The position numbers and the translations under genes were made by a program. The notes beneath the pieces were generated by a model that was not told the origin of the DNA, did not search any database, and worked only from the letters and a program-made list of their open reading frames with translations. Positions 1 through 8,450 of a stretch of 64,000 nucleotides of DNA are shown here, in pieces; position 1 is the stretch's first letter; the number at the start of each line of letters is the position of its first letter. The DNA lies in contig NZ_AP022605.1 of the NCBI RefSeq assembly GCF_010728155.1, positions 1,240,001 to 1,304,000 on the forward strand. Direction: 5' to 3'. The DNA comes from Mycolicibacterium doricum (GTDB taxonomy: Bacteria; Actinomycetota; Actinomycetes; Mycobacteriales; Mycobacteriaceae).

Positions 1-596
1 TGTCGCGCGCCCAGCGCCGCGACCGGATCGCCGAGGTGCTCGACCGGGTCGGCCTGCCCGCCGAGATCGCCAAGTCGCGCGCGGCGCAGCTGTCCGGCGG
101 TCAGCGGCAACGGGTTTCGCTCGCCCGCGCGACGGTGGTGCCGCCGTCGGTGCTGATGTGCGACGAGCCGACCAGCGCACTGGACGTCTCGCTGGCCGCG
201 TCGGTGCTCAACCTCATCGGCGACCTGCGCCGCAGCCTGGACATGTCGGTGGTGTTCGTGACCCACGACCTGTCGGTGGCCCGGGTCGTCGCCGACCGCA
301 TCGCGGTGATGTACCTCGGCCGGATCGTGGAGATCGGGCCGGCCGAGCGTGTCATCGGCCACCCGGCCCACCCCTACACCCAGGCGCTCGTCGACTCCAT
401 CCCCGACCTGGGTCGTGAACCTCGCGCACTGGCCGGCGAACCGGCCAGCGCACTGTCGCCGCCGTCGGGCTGCGCCTTCCACCCGCGCTGCCCGCTGGCC
501 GTGGACGCCTGCAGCGACGTCCAACTCGACGTCCGGCTCGAAGGTATCCCCGGTAACCCGCAACAGGTGGCGTGCATCGAGCGGAAGGCGGCCTGA
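1..596 (+). CDS. Peptide-type ABC transporter ATPase, C-terminal part
   Basis: The reading frame is open from the window edge (first full codon at base 3), so the N-terminus with Walker A lies upstream. Visible are the signature LSGGQRQRVSLARA, Walker B LMCDEPTSALD, the switch histidine in FVTHDLSV, and the oligopeptide-transporter C-terminal extension with a Cys-rich CAFHPRCPLAVDAC segment, typical of DppD/OppD ATPases. It would power import by the two permeases and the binding protein that follow. Its stop overlaps the next start (TGATG), so translation is probably coupled. Family certain; substrate inferred only from neighbours. Confidence 0.93.
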   Translation, partial: SRAQRRDRIAEVLDRVGLPAEIAKSRAAQLSGGQRQRVSLARATVVPPSVLMCDEPTSALDVSLAASVLNLIGDLRRSLDMSVVFVTHDLSVARVVADRIAVMYLGRIVEIGPAERVIGHPAHPYTQALVDSIPDLGREPRALAGEPASALSPPSGCAFHPRCPLAVDACSDVQLDVRLEGIPGNPQQVACIERKAA

Positions 597-1480
597 TGGC
601 GGTCGCCCTGCCGGCACCGGCCCTGACCCGCGGCCGCCGGCGGCTGTTCACGCTGCCGCAGGCACGCTCGGACCTGGTCAATTGGATCGGCGTCTCCTCC
701 GTCGTGCTCATCACGCTGATCGCGGTGGCGGTCCCGCTGCTCGCGCCGTACGACCCGCTCCTGCCGGTCGGGATGCCGCTGCAGGCGCCGCTCAAGGACG
801 GCTTCCTGCTCGGCACCGACAGCGTCCTCGGCACCGACAGCGTCGGACGCGACATCCTGTCCCGCGTGCTCTACGGCGCCCGGTCGAGCTGGTTCGCCGC
901 GCTGGCGGTGGTGGGCATCGGACTGCTGATCGGCGGCCTGGTCGGGCTGATCGCCGGGACGGTGGGCGGTTGGGTCGACTCGGCACTGATGCGCGTGACC
1001 GACGCCTTCCTGTCGCTGCCCGCGCCGGTGCTGGCCATCTCCGTCGTCGCCGCGCTGGGACCCGGGTTCGTGCACACGCTGATCGCCGTGTCGATCGTGT
1101 GGTGGCCGTTCTACGCCCGGCTGGTCCGCGGAGAGGTCGCCCGGCTGGCGGCCCGCCCGCACGTCGAAGCCGCGAAACTCGCCGGTGTGGGCGGCATCCG
1201 GCTGGCCCGGCGGCACCTGTTGCCGGGTGCGGTGCCCAACGCACTGGTGGCGGCCAGCCTCGACCTCGGCACGTTGATCCTCACACTGGCATCGCTGTCC
1301 TTCCTCGGGCTCGGACAGTCCGCTCCCGCACCGGAACTCGGCGCTGACTCGGCCCGCAACCTGAGCTACTTCCTGCAGCAGTGGTGGGTGCCGGTGATGC
1401 CCGGCGTCGGGGTCCTCGTCCTGGCGGTGATCGGCAACGTCGCCGGTGACTGCCTGCGCAACCTGATGAAGACGAAGTAG
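596..1480 (+). CDS. ABC transporter permease, DppC/OppC type
   Basis: This inner-membrane permease has 294 residues from ATG 596, which overlaps the upstream stop. A hydrophobic segment near residue 30-50 is followed by the family motif LGTDSVGRDILSRVLYGARSS and the EAA loop (EAAKLAGVGGIRLARRHLLPG). It pairs with the DppB-type permease downstream. Odd: LGTDSV occurs twice in a row because an 18-bp unit is duplicated in frame (809-844); relatives normally carry one copy just before GRDIL. The insertion sits before the conserved motif and may be tolerated. Length is otherwise normal. Confidence 0.92.
   Translation: MAVALPAPALTRGRRRLFTLPQARSDLVNWIGVSSVVLITLIAVAVPLLAPYDPLLPVGMPLQAPLKDGFLLGTDSVLGTDSVGRDILSRVLYGARSSWFAALAVVGIGLLIGGLVGLIAGTVGGWVDSALMRVTDAFLSLPAPVLAISVVAALGPGFVHTLIAVSIVWWPFYARLVRGEVARLAARPHVEAAKLAGVGGIRLARRHLLPGAVPNALVAASLDLGTLILTLASLSFLGLGQSAPAPELGADSARNLSYFLQQWWVPVMPGVGVLVLAVIGNVAGDCLRNLMKTK
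809..844 (+). repeat. In-frame 18-bp tandem duplication inside permease gene
   Basis: Two perfect adjacent copies (809-826 and 827-844) of CTCGGCACCGACAGCGTC. They duplicate six residues (LGTDSV) of the DppC-type permease without a frameshift. The window has similar short tandem duplications in many other places. Confidence 0.9.
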
Positions 1481-1488
1481 GCCTGCCC

Positions 1489-2493
1489 GTGAAGACTTTC
1501 GTGACGACGCGGATCGCGGCCATGGTCGCCATCCTGGTCGCCCTGACCGGGGTGATGTTCGTGCTGCAACACATCTCGCCGCTCGACCCGGTCAAGGCGC
1601 AGCTCGGCGCCCAGGCCTCCCAGGAGGCCGTTGCCTCCCGCCGCGAGGCATTGGGTCTCAACGACCCGCTGCTGGTCCAGTTCTGGCGTTACCTCACCGG
1701 CGCCGTGCAGGGCAACCTGGGCACGTCGTACCGCACCCGGCATCCCGTCGCCTCCGATCTCGGTGACTTCGTGCCCGCCACCATGGAATTGGCGTTGTTC
1801 GGCCTCGCCATCGCCCTGGTACTCGCCGCCCTGCTGGCGTTCAGCACGACACTGAAGTGGCGTGGTTCGGCCGTGTTGCGCGGGATTCTGTTCACCGGTG
1901 CGTCGGCGCCGATGTTCCTGCTGGGCATCCTCGGACTGATCGTGTTCTACCAGCACCTGGGCTGGGTGCCGGCCAACGGCCGCACCGCCATCACCAATGT
2001 GCCGACCGGACCGACCGGGCTGCTCGCCGTCGACGGCCTGCTGCACGGCCGGTTCGACGTGGTCGCCGACGCCGTGCACCACCTGATCCTGCCCGCGGTG
2101 GTGGTGGCGCTCGGGCCCGCGGTCGCGATCGGCCGGGTGCTACGGTCGAGCCTGCTCGGCGACGCCGACAGCGATTACGCGAGAACCGCGCGCGCCAAGG
2201 GCCTTTCCGAACCGCGCATCATGGCCGGCCACGTGCTGCGGAACTCGGTCGGGGCGGCGCTGTCCATGACGGGCCTGCAGATCGGGCTGATGTTCTCCGG
2301 CGTGCTCGTCATCGAGCAGGTCTTCGGTTGGCCGGGGATCGGCCAGTACATCGCGCAGAGCATCCCCGTCGCGGACTTCCCGGCGATCGCCGGCGTGACG
2401 CTCATGCTGGGCGCACTCTACGTCTTCATCAACACCGCGGTGGACCTGCTACAGGCAGCCGCCGATCCGCGTATCGCAGTCAGAGGAGGATAA
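1489..2493 (+). CDS. ABC transporter permease, DppB/OppB type
   Basis: 334 residues from GTG 1489, eight bases after the DppC-type gene. It has an N-terminal membrane anchor (about residues 8-28), further membrane segments, the EAA-loop region DYARTARAKGLSEPRIMAGHVLRNS and the C-terminal FGWPGIGQYIAQSI region typical of DppB-type subunits. With the preceding permease, the ATPase and the binding protein at 3141 it makes a peptide/nickel/opine-class importer. The order ATPase-C-B is the reverse of the usual B-C-D-F. In this context a ureide or related small nitrogen compound is a plausible cargo, but that is inference. Confidence 0.92.
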   Translation: MKTFVTTRIAAMVAILVALTGVMFVLQHISPLDPVKAQLGAQASQEAVASRREALGLNDPLLVQFWRYLTGAVQGNLGTSYRTRHPVASDLGDFVPATMELALFGLAIALVLAALLAFSTTLKWRGSAVLRGILFTGASAPMFLLGILGLIVFYQHLGWVPANGRTAITNVPTGPTGLLAVDGLLHGRFDVVADAVHHLILPAVVVALGPAVAIGRVLRSSLLGDADSDYARTARAKGLSEPRIMAGHVLRNSVGAALSMTGLQIGLMFSGVLVIEQVFGWPGIGQYIAQSIPVADFPAIAGVTLMLGALYVFINTAVDLLQAAADPRIAVRGG

Positions 2494-3144
2494 GTGCCGA
2501 AACAGCCACTCATCGTGGGCAATCCCGTGCTCGTCGTGGTCGACATGCAGGAGGCCGGTGACATGCCCGCCGAGGAGGTGGGCATCGAGCACATGCCCGG
2601 CTACGACGGCCGGATCGAGCGCGCCCAGCGTCTGATCGATACGGCGCGCGCAGCGTTGATCCCGATCGTGTTCTTCCAGGAGGTGCACCGCCCCAGCGGT
2701 ATCGACTTCGGGCGTGAACTCGACGGCACCGAGGGCGAGCACTGCGTCGACGGCAGGCCCGGTACGCCCCTGCATCCCGCGCTGCTGCCGAAGTTCGACG
2801 GTCCGAACCATGAGTTCCACATCGTCAAGCGGCGATACTCCGGTTTCATCGGCACGGAATTCGAGATCGTCCTGTCGGGTGTGAAGGCGTCGACGCTCAT
2901 CCTTGTCGGCGGGCTGACCGACGTGTGCGTGCACTACACCTTCGCCGACGCCCACCAGCGGGATTTCTACGTGCGGGTGGTGACCGACTGCGTGGGCGGA
3001 TCGACGCAGTACCGGCACGACGCCGCGCTCGACGCGATGGAGTACCTGCAGACCGGCGCGTTGCGGACCACCGAGGAAATCCTCGCCGCGTTCGGTGAAC
3101 TCGCCCCCGCAGCACCGCCCGTTCTCGAAGGAGCCCTCCGATGA
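2494..3144 (+). CDS. Isochorismatase-fold cysteine hydrolase
   Basis: 216 residues from a GTG directly after the permease stop. The triad of the cysteine hydrolase family is visible: Asp in VVVDMQEAG (about residue 16), Lys in IVKRRYSGF (about 111), and Cys in GGLTDVCVHYTFADA (about 149). Family members hydrolyse N-carbamoyl compounds, ureidoacrylate, nicotinamide or isochorismate. Between transport genes and allantoin genes, an amidase or N-carbamoyl hydrolase acting on a ureide is the best guess. The exact substrate cannot be read from sequence. Its stop overlaps the next ATG by four bases. Confidence 0.85.
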   Translation: MPKQPLIVGNPVLVVVDMQEAGDMPAEEVGIEHMPGYDGRIERAQRLIDTARAALIPIVFFQEVHRPSGIDFGRELDGTEGEHCVDGRPGTPLHPALLPKFDGPNHEFHIVKRRYSGFIGTEFEIVLSGVKASTLILVGGLTDVCVHYTFADAHQRDFYVRVVTDCVGGSTQYRHDAALDAMEYLQTGALRTTEEILAAFGELAPAAPPVLEGALR

Positions 3145-4721
3145 TCCGTCGCCTCAAGGTTTTCGCCGCGGCAGGCGCCGCGGCCGCACTGACGCTGTCC
3201 GGCTGTGGCGGTTCCGATTCGGGCGGGGGCGCGCCGAACGCGGCGCCGACCGACAAGGTGCTGCACGTGTCGTTCCTGCAGGACCCGGGCCAGCCGCCGG
3301 ACCCCGACATCTTCTACGCCGGTCAGGGTCTGCTGCTCACCACCAACCTCTACGAGGGGCTGCTGCAGTACAAGGGCGGCACCGAGAAGCCCGAGATCGA
3401 GCCGCTGCTGGCCACCGAGTGGACCGAGTCGCCCGATCACCGGGTGTTCACGTTCAAGCTGCGCCAGGGCGTGACGTTCCACGACGGCACGCCGTTCACG
3501 TCCGCGGCGATCAAGGCTTCCTTCGACCGTCGGCTGGCCGTCGACCAGGGACCGGCCTACATGGTCAAGGATGTGGAATCGGTGACCACGCAGGGGGACT
3601 ACGACGCCACCATCACGCTCAAGGCGCCCAACTCGGCGTTCCTCGACTACATCGCATCGCCCTACGGCCCCCGGATGGTCAGCCCCGAAGGGCTGCAGAA
3701 GAACGCGGGCAGCGACAATGCAGCGACCTACCTCACCAACCACGACCTGGGCACCGGTCCGTACACCTTGACCGCCGCCGAGGTGGGGTCGCGGTACGCG
3801 CTGGCCGCGTACCCCCAATACTGGGGTGACAAGCCCTATTTCGAGCAGGTCGAGATTCCCGTCATCACCGACGTCTCCGCACAGCAACTTCAATTCAACA
3901 ACGGACAGATCGCGGCAATCATGCACGACCTGCCGTCCTCGGCCGTCGAGCAGTACCTCAACGACGACAAATACGCGCATTACTCGCTGCCGACGATGAT
4001 GTCGAACTACCTGTACCTGAACCCGCACAAGGGGATGCTGACCGATGCTGCCAACCGCAACGCGGTGGTGCAGGCCATCGACGTCGACGCGCTGGTCAAG
4101 CAGACCTATGCCGGTCGCGGCAAGAAGGCCGAGCAGGTCTATCCGCCCAACATGATGGCGCCGGAGTTCGCCAAGCAGTCGGTCACCCACGATCGGTCGG
4201 TGCTCACCGGGATCGCCGGGGGGCTACCCGCCGACCAGAAGGCGATCACCATCGGCTACGACTCGTCGAACCCGGACAACCAGTTGATCAGCAACCTCAT
4301 CCAGACCCAGTTGGCCGCCGCCGGTCTGACCGCCAAGGTGCAGAGCTACCCGACCTCGGAGATCTACGGCTGGATCGGCACCGACGGGCAGTCGGCGCCG
4401 GACATCTTCTCGTCGACCGCGTGGCCGGACGCACCCTCGCCCTACACCTGGGGACACATCTCCTTCGATCCGGACGGCGGTCTGAACTACCTCGGCTGCT
4501 CGGCGCCGCCGGTTACCGCGGCACTGGCCGAGGGCCTGGCCACCGGTGCGCCACAGCCGTTCTCGACCGCCGCCGAAGAGGCGATCAAGACGGGTTGCTG
4601 GCTCAACATGGCCGACGTCGACGACTTCATGGTCGCCCAGCCGTGGCTCAAGGGTGTCGAGGCGGCCCACGTGGTGACGAACCCGAACTCGCTGCGGCTC
4701 TTCGAGCTGTCGGCCGGCTGA
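3141..4721 (+). CDS. ABC transporter substrate-binding lipoprotein, family 5
   Basis: 526 residues with a lipoprotein signal (charged start, Ala-rich core, lipobox LSGC at about residues 19-22) after an AAGGAG ribosome site. The fold is SBP family 5 (DppA/OppA): TTNLYEGLLQY, FTFKLRQGVTFHDGTPFTSAAIKASFDR and the later domain with VVQAIDVDALV. It would be anchored outside the membrane and deliver cargo to the permeases at 596 and 1489. The stop overlaps the next ATG. Cargo is not known; a ureide or modified peptide fits the operon. Confidence 0.92.
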   Translation: MIRRLKVFAAAGAAAALTLSGCGGSDSGGGAPNAAPTDKVLHVSFLQDPGQPPDPDIFYAGQGLLLTTNLYEGLLQYKGGTEKPEIEPLLATEWTESPDHRVFTFKLRQGVTFHDGTPFTSAAIKASFDRRLAVDQGPAYMVKDVESVTTQGDYDATITLKAPNSAFLDYIASPYGPRMVSPEGLQKNAGSDNAATYLTNHDLGTGPYTLTAAEVGSRYALAAYPQYWGDKPYFEQVEIPVITDVSAQQLQFNNGQIAAIMHDLPSSAVEQYLNDDKYAHYSLPTMMSNYLYLNPHKGMLTDAANRNAVVQAIDVDALVKQTYAGRGKKAEQVYPPNMMAPEFAKQSVTHDRSVLTGIAGGLPADQKAITIGYDSSNPDNQLISNLIQTQLAAAGLTAKVQSYPTSEIYGWIGTDGQSAPDIFSSTAWPDAPSPYTWGHISFDPDGGLNYLGCSAPPVTAALAEGLATGAPQPFSTAAEEAIKTGCWLNMADVDDFMVAQPWLKGVEAAHVVTNPNSLRLFELSAG

Positions 4722-5551
4722 TGGCGGTACGGCTGGTCGGCAAGAGCGGTGTGCGCCGCATCATCCTGCTGACACTGGGCTGGGAGGATCTGCCGAAATC
4801 GGTCAGCGTGCACGGTGATTCATCGGGGGAGCAGCTGCGCGAACCGGTCCCCGGCGTGCTCCTGCAGACAGACGGCGGCTGGGTGCTGCTCGACACCGGG
4901 TTCAACACCGCACTGATCCGCGACCCGTATCTGGCGCGGCGGTACTACCCGGCGGTGGAATACCAACCGGTGCTACCCGGCCCCGGTGAGCCGATTGAAC
5001 AGCGGCTCGCCGAGGTCGGCGTGGACGTCGACGAGATCCACGCCGTCGCGGTCAGCCATCTGCATGTCGACCACGCCGGCGGACTGAAGTTGTTCGCCGG
5101 CCGGGTGCCGGTGCATGCGCAGCGCCGGGAGCTGGAATACGGGCTGTCCAACCATCCCGAGCCGGAGAAGCATGCCATCTTCCGCGTCGACTTCGACGAT
5201 CCGCGCATCGACTGGCGGCTGGCCGACGGGGACGCCGAGATCGCGCCAGGCATCGCCGCCGTGCCGACGTACGGCCATACCCCCGGCCACCAGAGCTTCG
5301 TGGTGGAGCTCGACGAGTCGGTGGGCGGAGACGGGTTCGTGTTCGCCTTCGACGCCGCCGACCTCACCGAGAACATCGAACACGAGTTGGCGATCGGCGG
5401 GTTCATCGACGTCGATCCGCAGGAGACGGTCGAACCGATCCGGCGCCTGAAGAAGCTTGCCGCCGACAAGGGTTACCCGCTGATCCCCGGCCACGATCCG
5501 CACGTGTGGCCGCAGCTGACCGTGCACTTCCACGAGCGGTTCGCGCCGTGA
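4721..5551 (+). CDS. Metallo-beta-lactamase-fold hydrolase, AHL-lactonase-like
   Basis: 276 residues from ATG 4721, coupled to the upstream stop. The metal site of the superfamily is complete: HxHxDH in VSHLHVDHAGG (about residues 110-118), a His in YGHTPGHQSF, the bridging Asp in FAFDAADLT and the final His in PGHDPHVWP. The spacing resembles the N-acyl-homoserine-lactonase subgroup (AttM/AiiA-like), whose members open lactones but also other cyclic esters and amides. In a ureide operon, ring opening or thioester cleavage is as likely as quorum quenching. No signal peptide, so cytoplasmic. Confidence 0.85.
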   Translation: MAVRLVGKSGVRRIILLTLGWEDLPKSVSVHGDSSGEQLREPVPGVLLQTDGGWVLLDTGFNTALIRDPYLARRYYPAVEYQPVLPGPGEPIEQRLAEVGVDVDEIHAVAVSHLHVDHAGGLKLFAGRVPVHAQRRELEYGLSNHPEPEKHAIFRVDFDDPRIDWRLADGDAEIAPGIAAVPTYGHTPGHQSFVVELDESVGGDGFVFAFDAADLTENIEHELAIGGFIDVDPQETVEPIRRLKKLAADKGYPLIPGHDPHVWPQLTVHFHERFAP

Positions 5552-6845
5552 TGGATCTGGTGCTGCGCACCTGGCGCGCGCTCGTGGCCGGGGCGCTGCG
5601 GCCGGCCGCGGTGGCGGTGCGCGACGGGCGGATCGCGGCGATCGCCGCGCCCGAGACGCCGTTCGCGGCGGCCACCGACATCACGGTCGCGCCGTCGGCG
5701 GCGCTGCTGCCCGGCTTCGTCGACACCCACCTCCACATCGACGACCCCGGCACCGACTGGGAGGGTTTCGCGTCGGCGACCGCCGGCGCCGCGGCGGCCG
5801 GCATCACCACGCCGGTCGACGTGCCGCTCGGCAGCGCGCCGGTCACCACCACGGTGGCCGCACTTGCCGTCAAACAGGCTGCAGGGCAGGGCAACTGCCG
5901 GGTCGACGTCGGCTTCTGGGGCGGCGTGGTGCCCGAGAACCTGGACGACCCGGCGCCGCTGGCCGCCGCGGGGGTGCGGGGCTTCAAGTGCTTCCTCACC
6001 GACTCGGGCAATCCCGACTTCGGCCGGCTGACACCTGAACAGTTCCGGCGCGCCGCGGCGAGATCGCCGGAGCGGACGGTGTGCTGCTGGTGCACGCCGA
6101 AAGCCACGCCGCGATCGCGGCGAGCGCCCCACCGAGAGCGCCCGCCTACGCGTCCTTCCTCGACTCGCGTCCCGACACCGCGGAAGCCGACGCCGTCGCG
6201 CTGGCCATCGACGTCGCCCGCGACACCGGCGTGCGCATGCACATCGTGCACGTCTCGAGCGCGTCGGTGGTGCCGCTGCTCGCTGACGCCAAGCGCACCG
6301 GCGTGCGGATCACCGCGGAAACCTGCCCGCACTACCTGGCCTTCGCCACGCACGAGGTCCCCGACGGCGCCACCGAATACGCGGTGTGCCCGCCGATCCG
6401 CGCCGGCGCCAACCGCGACCAGCTGTGGGCGGCGCTGTGGGACGGGACGCTGGACATGATCGTCTCCGATCACTCGCCGTGCGCGCCGGAACACAAGGGT
6501 GCCGACTTCGGCGTGGCCTTCGGCGGGATCAGCTCCCTGCAGCTCAGCCCGGCCGTCACCTGGACCCACGCGCGCTCACGCGGCCTCGGTCTGGCCGGTC
6601 TAAGCCGCTGGATGAGTGAACTCCTCGCGACACTCGCCGGGTATGACGACCGCGGCCGCATCTCCGTCGGGCTGCGTGCCGACATGTGCGCATTCGATCC
6701 CGACGCACAGGTGGTCCTCGACGCCGCCGCGCTGGCACACCGGCATCCGGTCAGCCCGTACGACGGCCACACGCTGTCGGGGGCGGTGCTGCAGATGTGG
6801 GTGGCCGGCCGGCCCGTCCTGCGCGAGGTGTGCCAGCCGGTATGA
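5551..6845 (+). pseudogene. Allantoinase-like amidohydrolase, single-base frameshift
   Basis: Two overlapping frames together give one cyclic amidohydrolase (allantoinase/dihydroorotase class) of about 431 residues, a normal length. The first frame (5551 to about 6060) carries the metal motif DTHLHID and the GFKCFLTDSG segment with the candidate carbamylated Lys. The second (about 6062-6845) carries LLVHAESH, IVHVSSAS and the metal Asp in IVSDHSPCAP. One base, probably a G, is missing near 6052-6061; restoring it rejoins a smooth alignment (FRRAAAEIAGADGVLLVHAE). Allantoinase turns allantoin into allantoate, the substrate of the allantoicase downstream. Either a recent inactivation or a base-call error; the active-site residues are intact on both sides. 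Confidence 0.85.
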
Positions 6846-6895
6846 GACTGCTGCTCAACCCCGATACATCCGCGGCGCTGGGGCTGGTGCCGTGA
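6842..6895 (+). pseudogene. Possible scar of a hydantoin/allantoin racemase gene
   Basis: ATG 6842 overlaps the allantoinase stop (TATGA) and opens a 17-codon frame, MRLLLNPDTSAALGLVP. This closely resembles the start of Asp/Glu/hydantoin racemases, which begin with a beta strand and an NPNTS motif. The frame ends in the TGA that overlaps the allantoicase GTG start. The simplest reading is that a racemase gene between allantoinase and allantoicase was almost wholly deleted, leaving its first dozen codons. Short, so not certain; it could instead be a coupling peptide. Confidence 0.5.
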
Positions 6896-7923
6896 GCGCC
6901 GGGTGGGTGGACCTCGCGTCGCGCACGCTGGGCGGAAGCGTCGTGGCCGCCAGCGACGAGTCGTTCGGTGTCAAAGAGCGCCTGGTCGACCCGGCGGAAC
7001 CGGCATTCGTGCCCGGCACCTACGACCTGCGTGGCGAGGTGGTCGACGGGTGGGAGACCCGTCGGCACGCCGGCCCCGGCGGCGACTGGGTGATCGTGCG
7101 GCTCGGTGCGGCCGGCCGGCTGTGCACCGTCGACGTCGACACCCGCTTCTTTTCCGGCAACCACCCCACGGGTTGCTGTGTGGAGGCGGCCGTCCTGGAC
7201 CCGCTCGCCGATCCGACCGGGCCGCAGGTCCGGTGGCGGACCGTCGTGGAACCGGCTGCGCTGCGCGCGGATTCGCACAATCTGCTGTGCGTCGACGATC
7301 CACATCGATACACCCACCTGCGGCTGCGGTTGCGCTCCGACGGCGGTGTGGCGCGCCTGCGCGCCTACGGCGAGGTGATCCCGGACCCGCAGCTGTGGGC
7401 TGACGTCACCGTCGAGGTGTCCGGGGTGGAGCAGGGCGGGCGGGTCGAATGGTGCAGCGACAGCTTCTATTCGGACGCAGCCCCGCTGATCGCCCCGGAC
7501 CGGCCGCGCAATATGGGCGACGGCTGGGAGACCCGGCGTCGGCGCGACATCGGACCCGAGACCCACGATGCGGTGATGATCTCGTTCGCCGCCGAGACCG
7601 ATCTGCAACGCCTGGAGATCGACACCTCGTACTTCGTGTTCAATGCCACCTCGGAGGTGTCGGTGCTCGGCACCCGTGATCGCCCCGACGGCGCCCACGG
7701 CTGGGGTCTGGTGCCGTTCGACTTCACCGTGCTGCCGCGCACCCGGCTGGCGGCGGACAGCCGCCAGGTGTTCACCGTCGATGCCGCCGGCGTCACCGCG
7801 CTGCGGGTACAGGCCTTCCCGGACGGCGGCATCGCGCGGGTCCGCGCCTTCGGGCGGCCCACACCGACCGGGATCCGGCAGTTGCAGGAACGCTGGGCGG
7901 CGTCGCAACGGGCGGCGGCATGA
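6892..7923 (+). CDS. alc: Allantoicase
   Basis: 343 residues from GTG 6892, the usual size. The family has two similar halves and both are visible: WVDLASRTLGGSVVAASDE and VVDGWETRRHAGPGGDWVIVRLG in the first, then FYSDAAPLI and MGDGWETRRRRDIGPETHDAVMISF in the second. The DGWETRR signature in each half is characteristic. It hydrolyses allantoate to ureidoglycolate and urea, so it acts right after the allantoinase encoded upstream. Its stop overlaps the following ATG. No ureidoglycolate lyase of the AllA family was recognised in the window, so the next step is encoded elsewhere or by a non-homologous neighbour. Confidence 0.9.
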   Translation: MSAGWVDLASRTLGGSVVAASDESFGVKERLVDPAEPAFVPGTYDLRGEVVDGWETRRHAGPGGDWVIVRLGAAGRLCTVDVDTRFFSGNHPTGCCVEAAVLDPLADPTGPQVRWRTVVEPAALRADSHNLLCVDDPHRYTHLRLRLRSDGGVARLRAYGEVIPDPQLWADVTVEVSGVEQGGRVEWCSDSFYSDAAPLIAPDRPRNMGDGWETRRRRDIGPETHDAVMISFAAETDLQRLEIDTSYFVFNATSEVSVLGTRDRPDGAHGWGLVPFDFTVLPRTRLAADSRQVFTVDAAGVTALRVQAFPDGGIARVRAFGRPTPTGIRQLQERWAASQRAAA

Positions 7924-8450
7924 CCGCCGACGCGCTCGGCGACTGTAGGGCACTGTGGCGGCGCACCCTGCTCATCGAGGCCGACGGCTCCCGCGACACC
8001 GGCACCGACGTGTTGTGGTTGCAGGGCATCTCGGCCTACGTGGACTCCCGCGGTTTCGCCGGGGAGCTGTTGCGCAGCGGGGACGTCTTCGAATGGCGCC
8101 GCGACATCGACATCGAGCCACCCCAACCCGGCCCCGACGTCGGCACGATGCGGTGGGACGGCGACACGCTCGTCGAGACCGGCATGCACGACGACTACGT
8201 CGAGCACTGGGTCCGCGATCCCGGACCCGCGACACCGTGCTGGGCGCTGACACTGCGCTCACCGCGGGGCGGTGCCCTGCTGCTGCGCGTCGGCGCGATG
8301 TTCGGCTGGGCCGCCGCGGACACCGTCGTGGTGGACCGGACCGACGGGCCGCAGTGGGCCGCGCTCGACCTGGCGCAGGCGGCCGGAGAGCTCCACGCCA
8401 ACGGCGTGCGCTGGAGCGTGGAACGATCCGAAGGGAATGTGGAACTATGA
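7920..8450 (+). CDS. Unrecognised 176-residue protein of the ureide operon
   Basis: It begins four bases inside the allantoicase gene and ends overlapping the oxygenase start, so it is part of the operon. There is no signal peptide or membrane segment. Seen: LWRRTLLIEADGSRDTGTDV, WLQGISAYVDSRGF, GDVFEWRRDIDIEPP, VETGMHDDYVEHWVRD and a hydrophobic strand LLLRVGAMFGWAAAD. The many short strands suggest a small beta-barrel, loosely like yeast HRI1-type proteins, which is a weak impression. It does not look like AllA ureidoglycolate lyase. Position suggests a role in ureide metabolism or binding. Confidence 0.75.
   Translation: MTADALGDCRALWRRTLLIEADGSRDTGTDVLWLQGISAYVDSRGFAGELLRSGDVFEWRRDIDIEPPQPGPDVGTMRWDGDTLVETGMHDDYVEHWVRDPGPATPCWALTLRSPRGGALLLRVGAMFGWAAADTVVVDRTDGPQWAALDLAQAAGELHANGVRWSVERSEGNVEL

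Noticed and set aside
349..1347. Long alternative open frames overlapping conserved genes
   Set aside because: High GC content gives long shadow frames; those here are Arg/Pro-rich and lack family motifs while the other frame is clearly conserved.
4721..5551. Quorum-quenching lactonase as the certain function of the MBL-fold enzyme
   Set aside because: The fold is shared by many hydrolases and the operon context is ureide metabolism, so only the fold is claimed.
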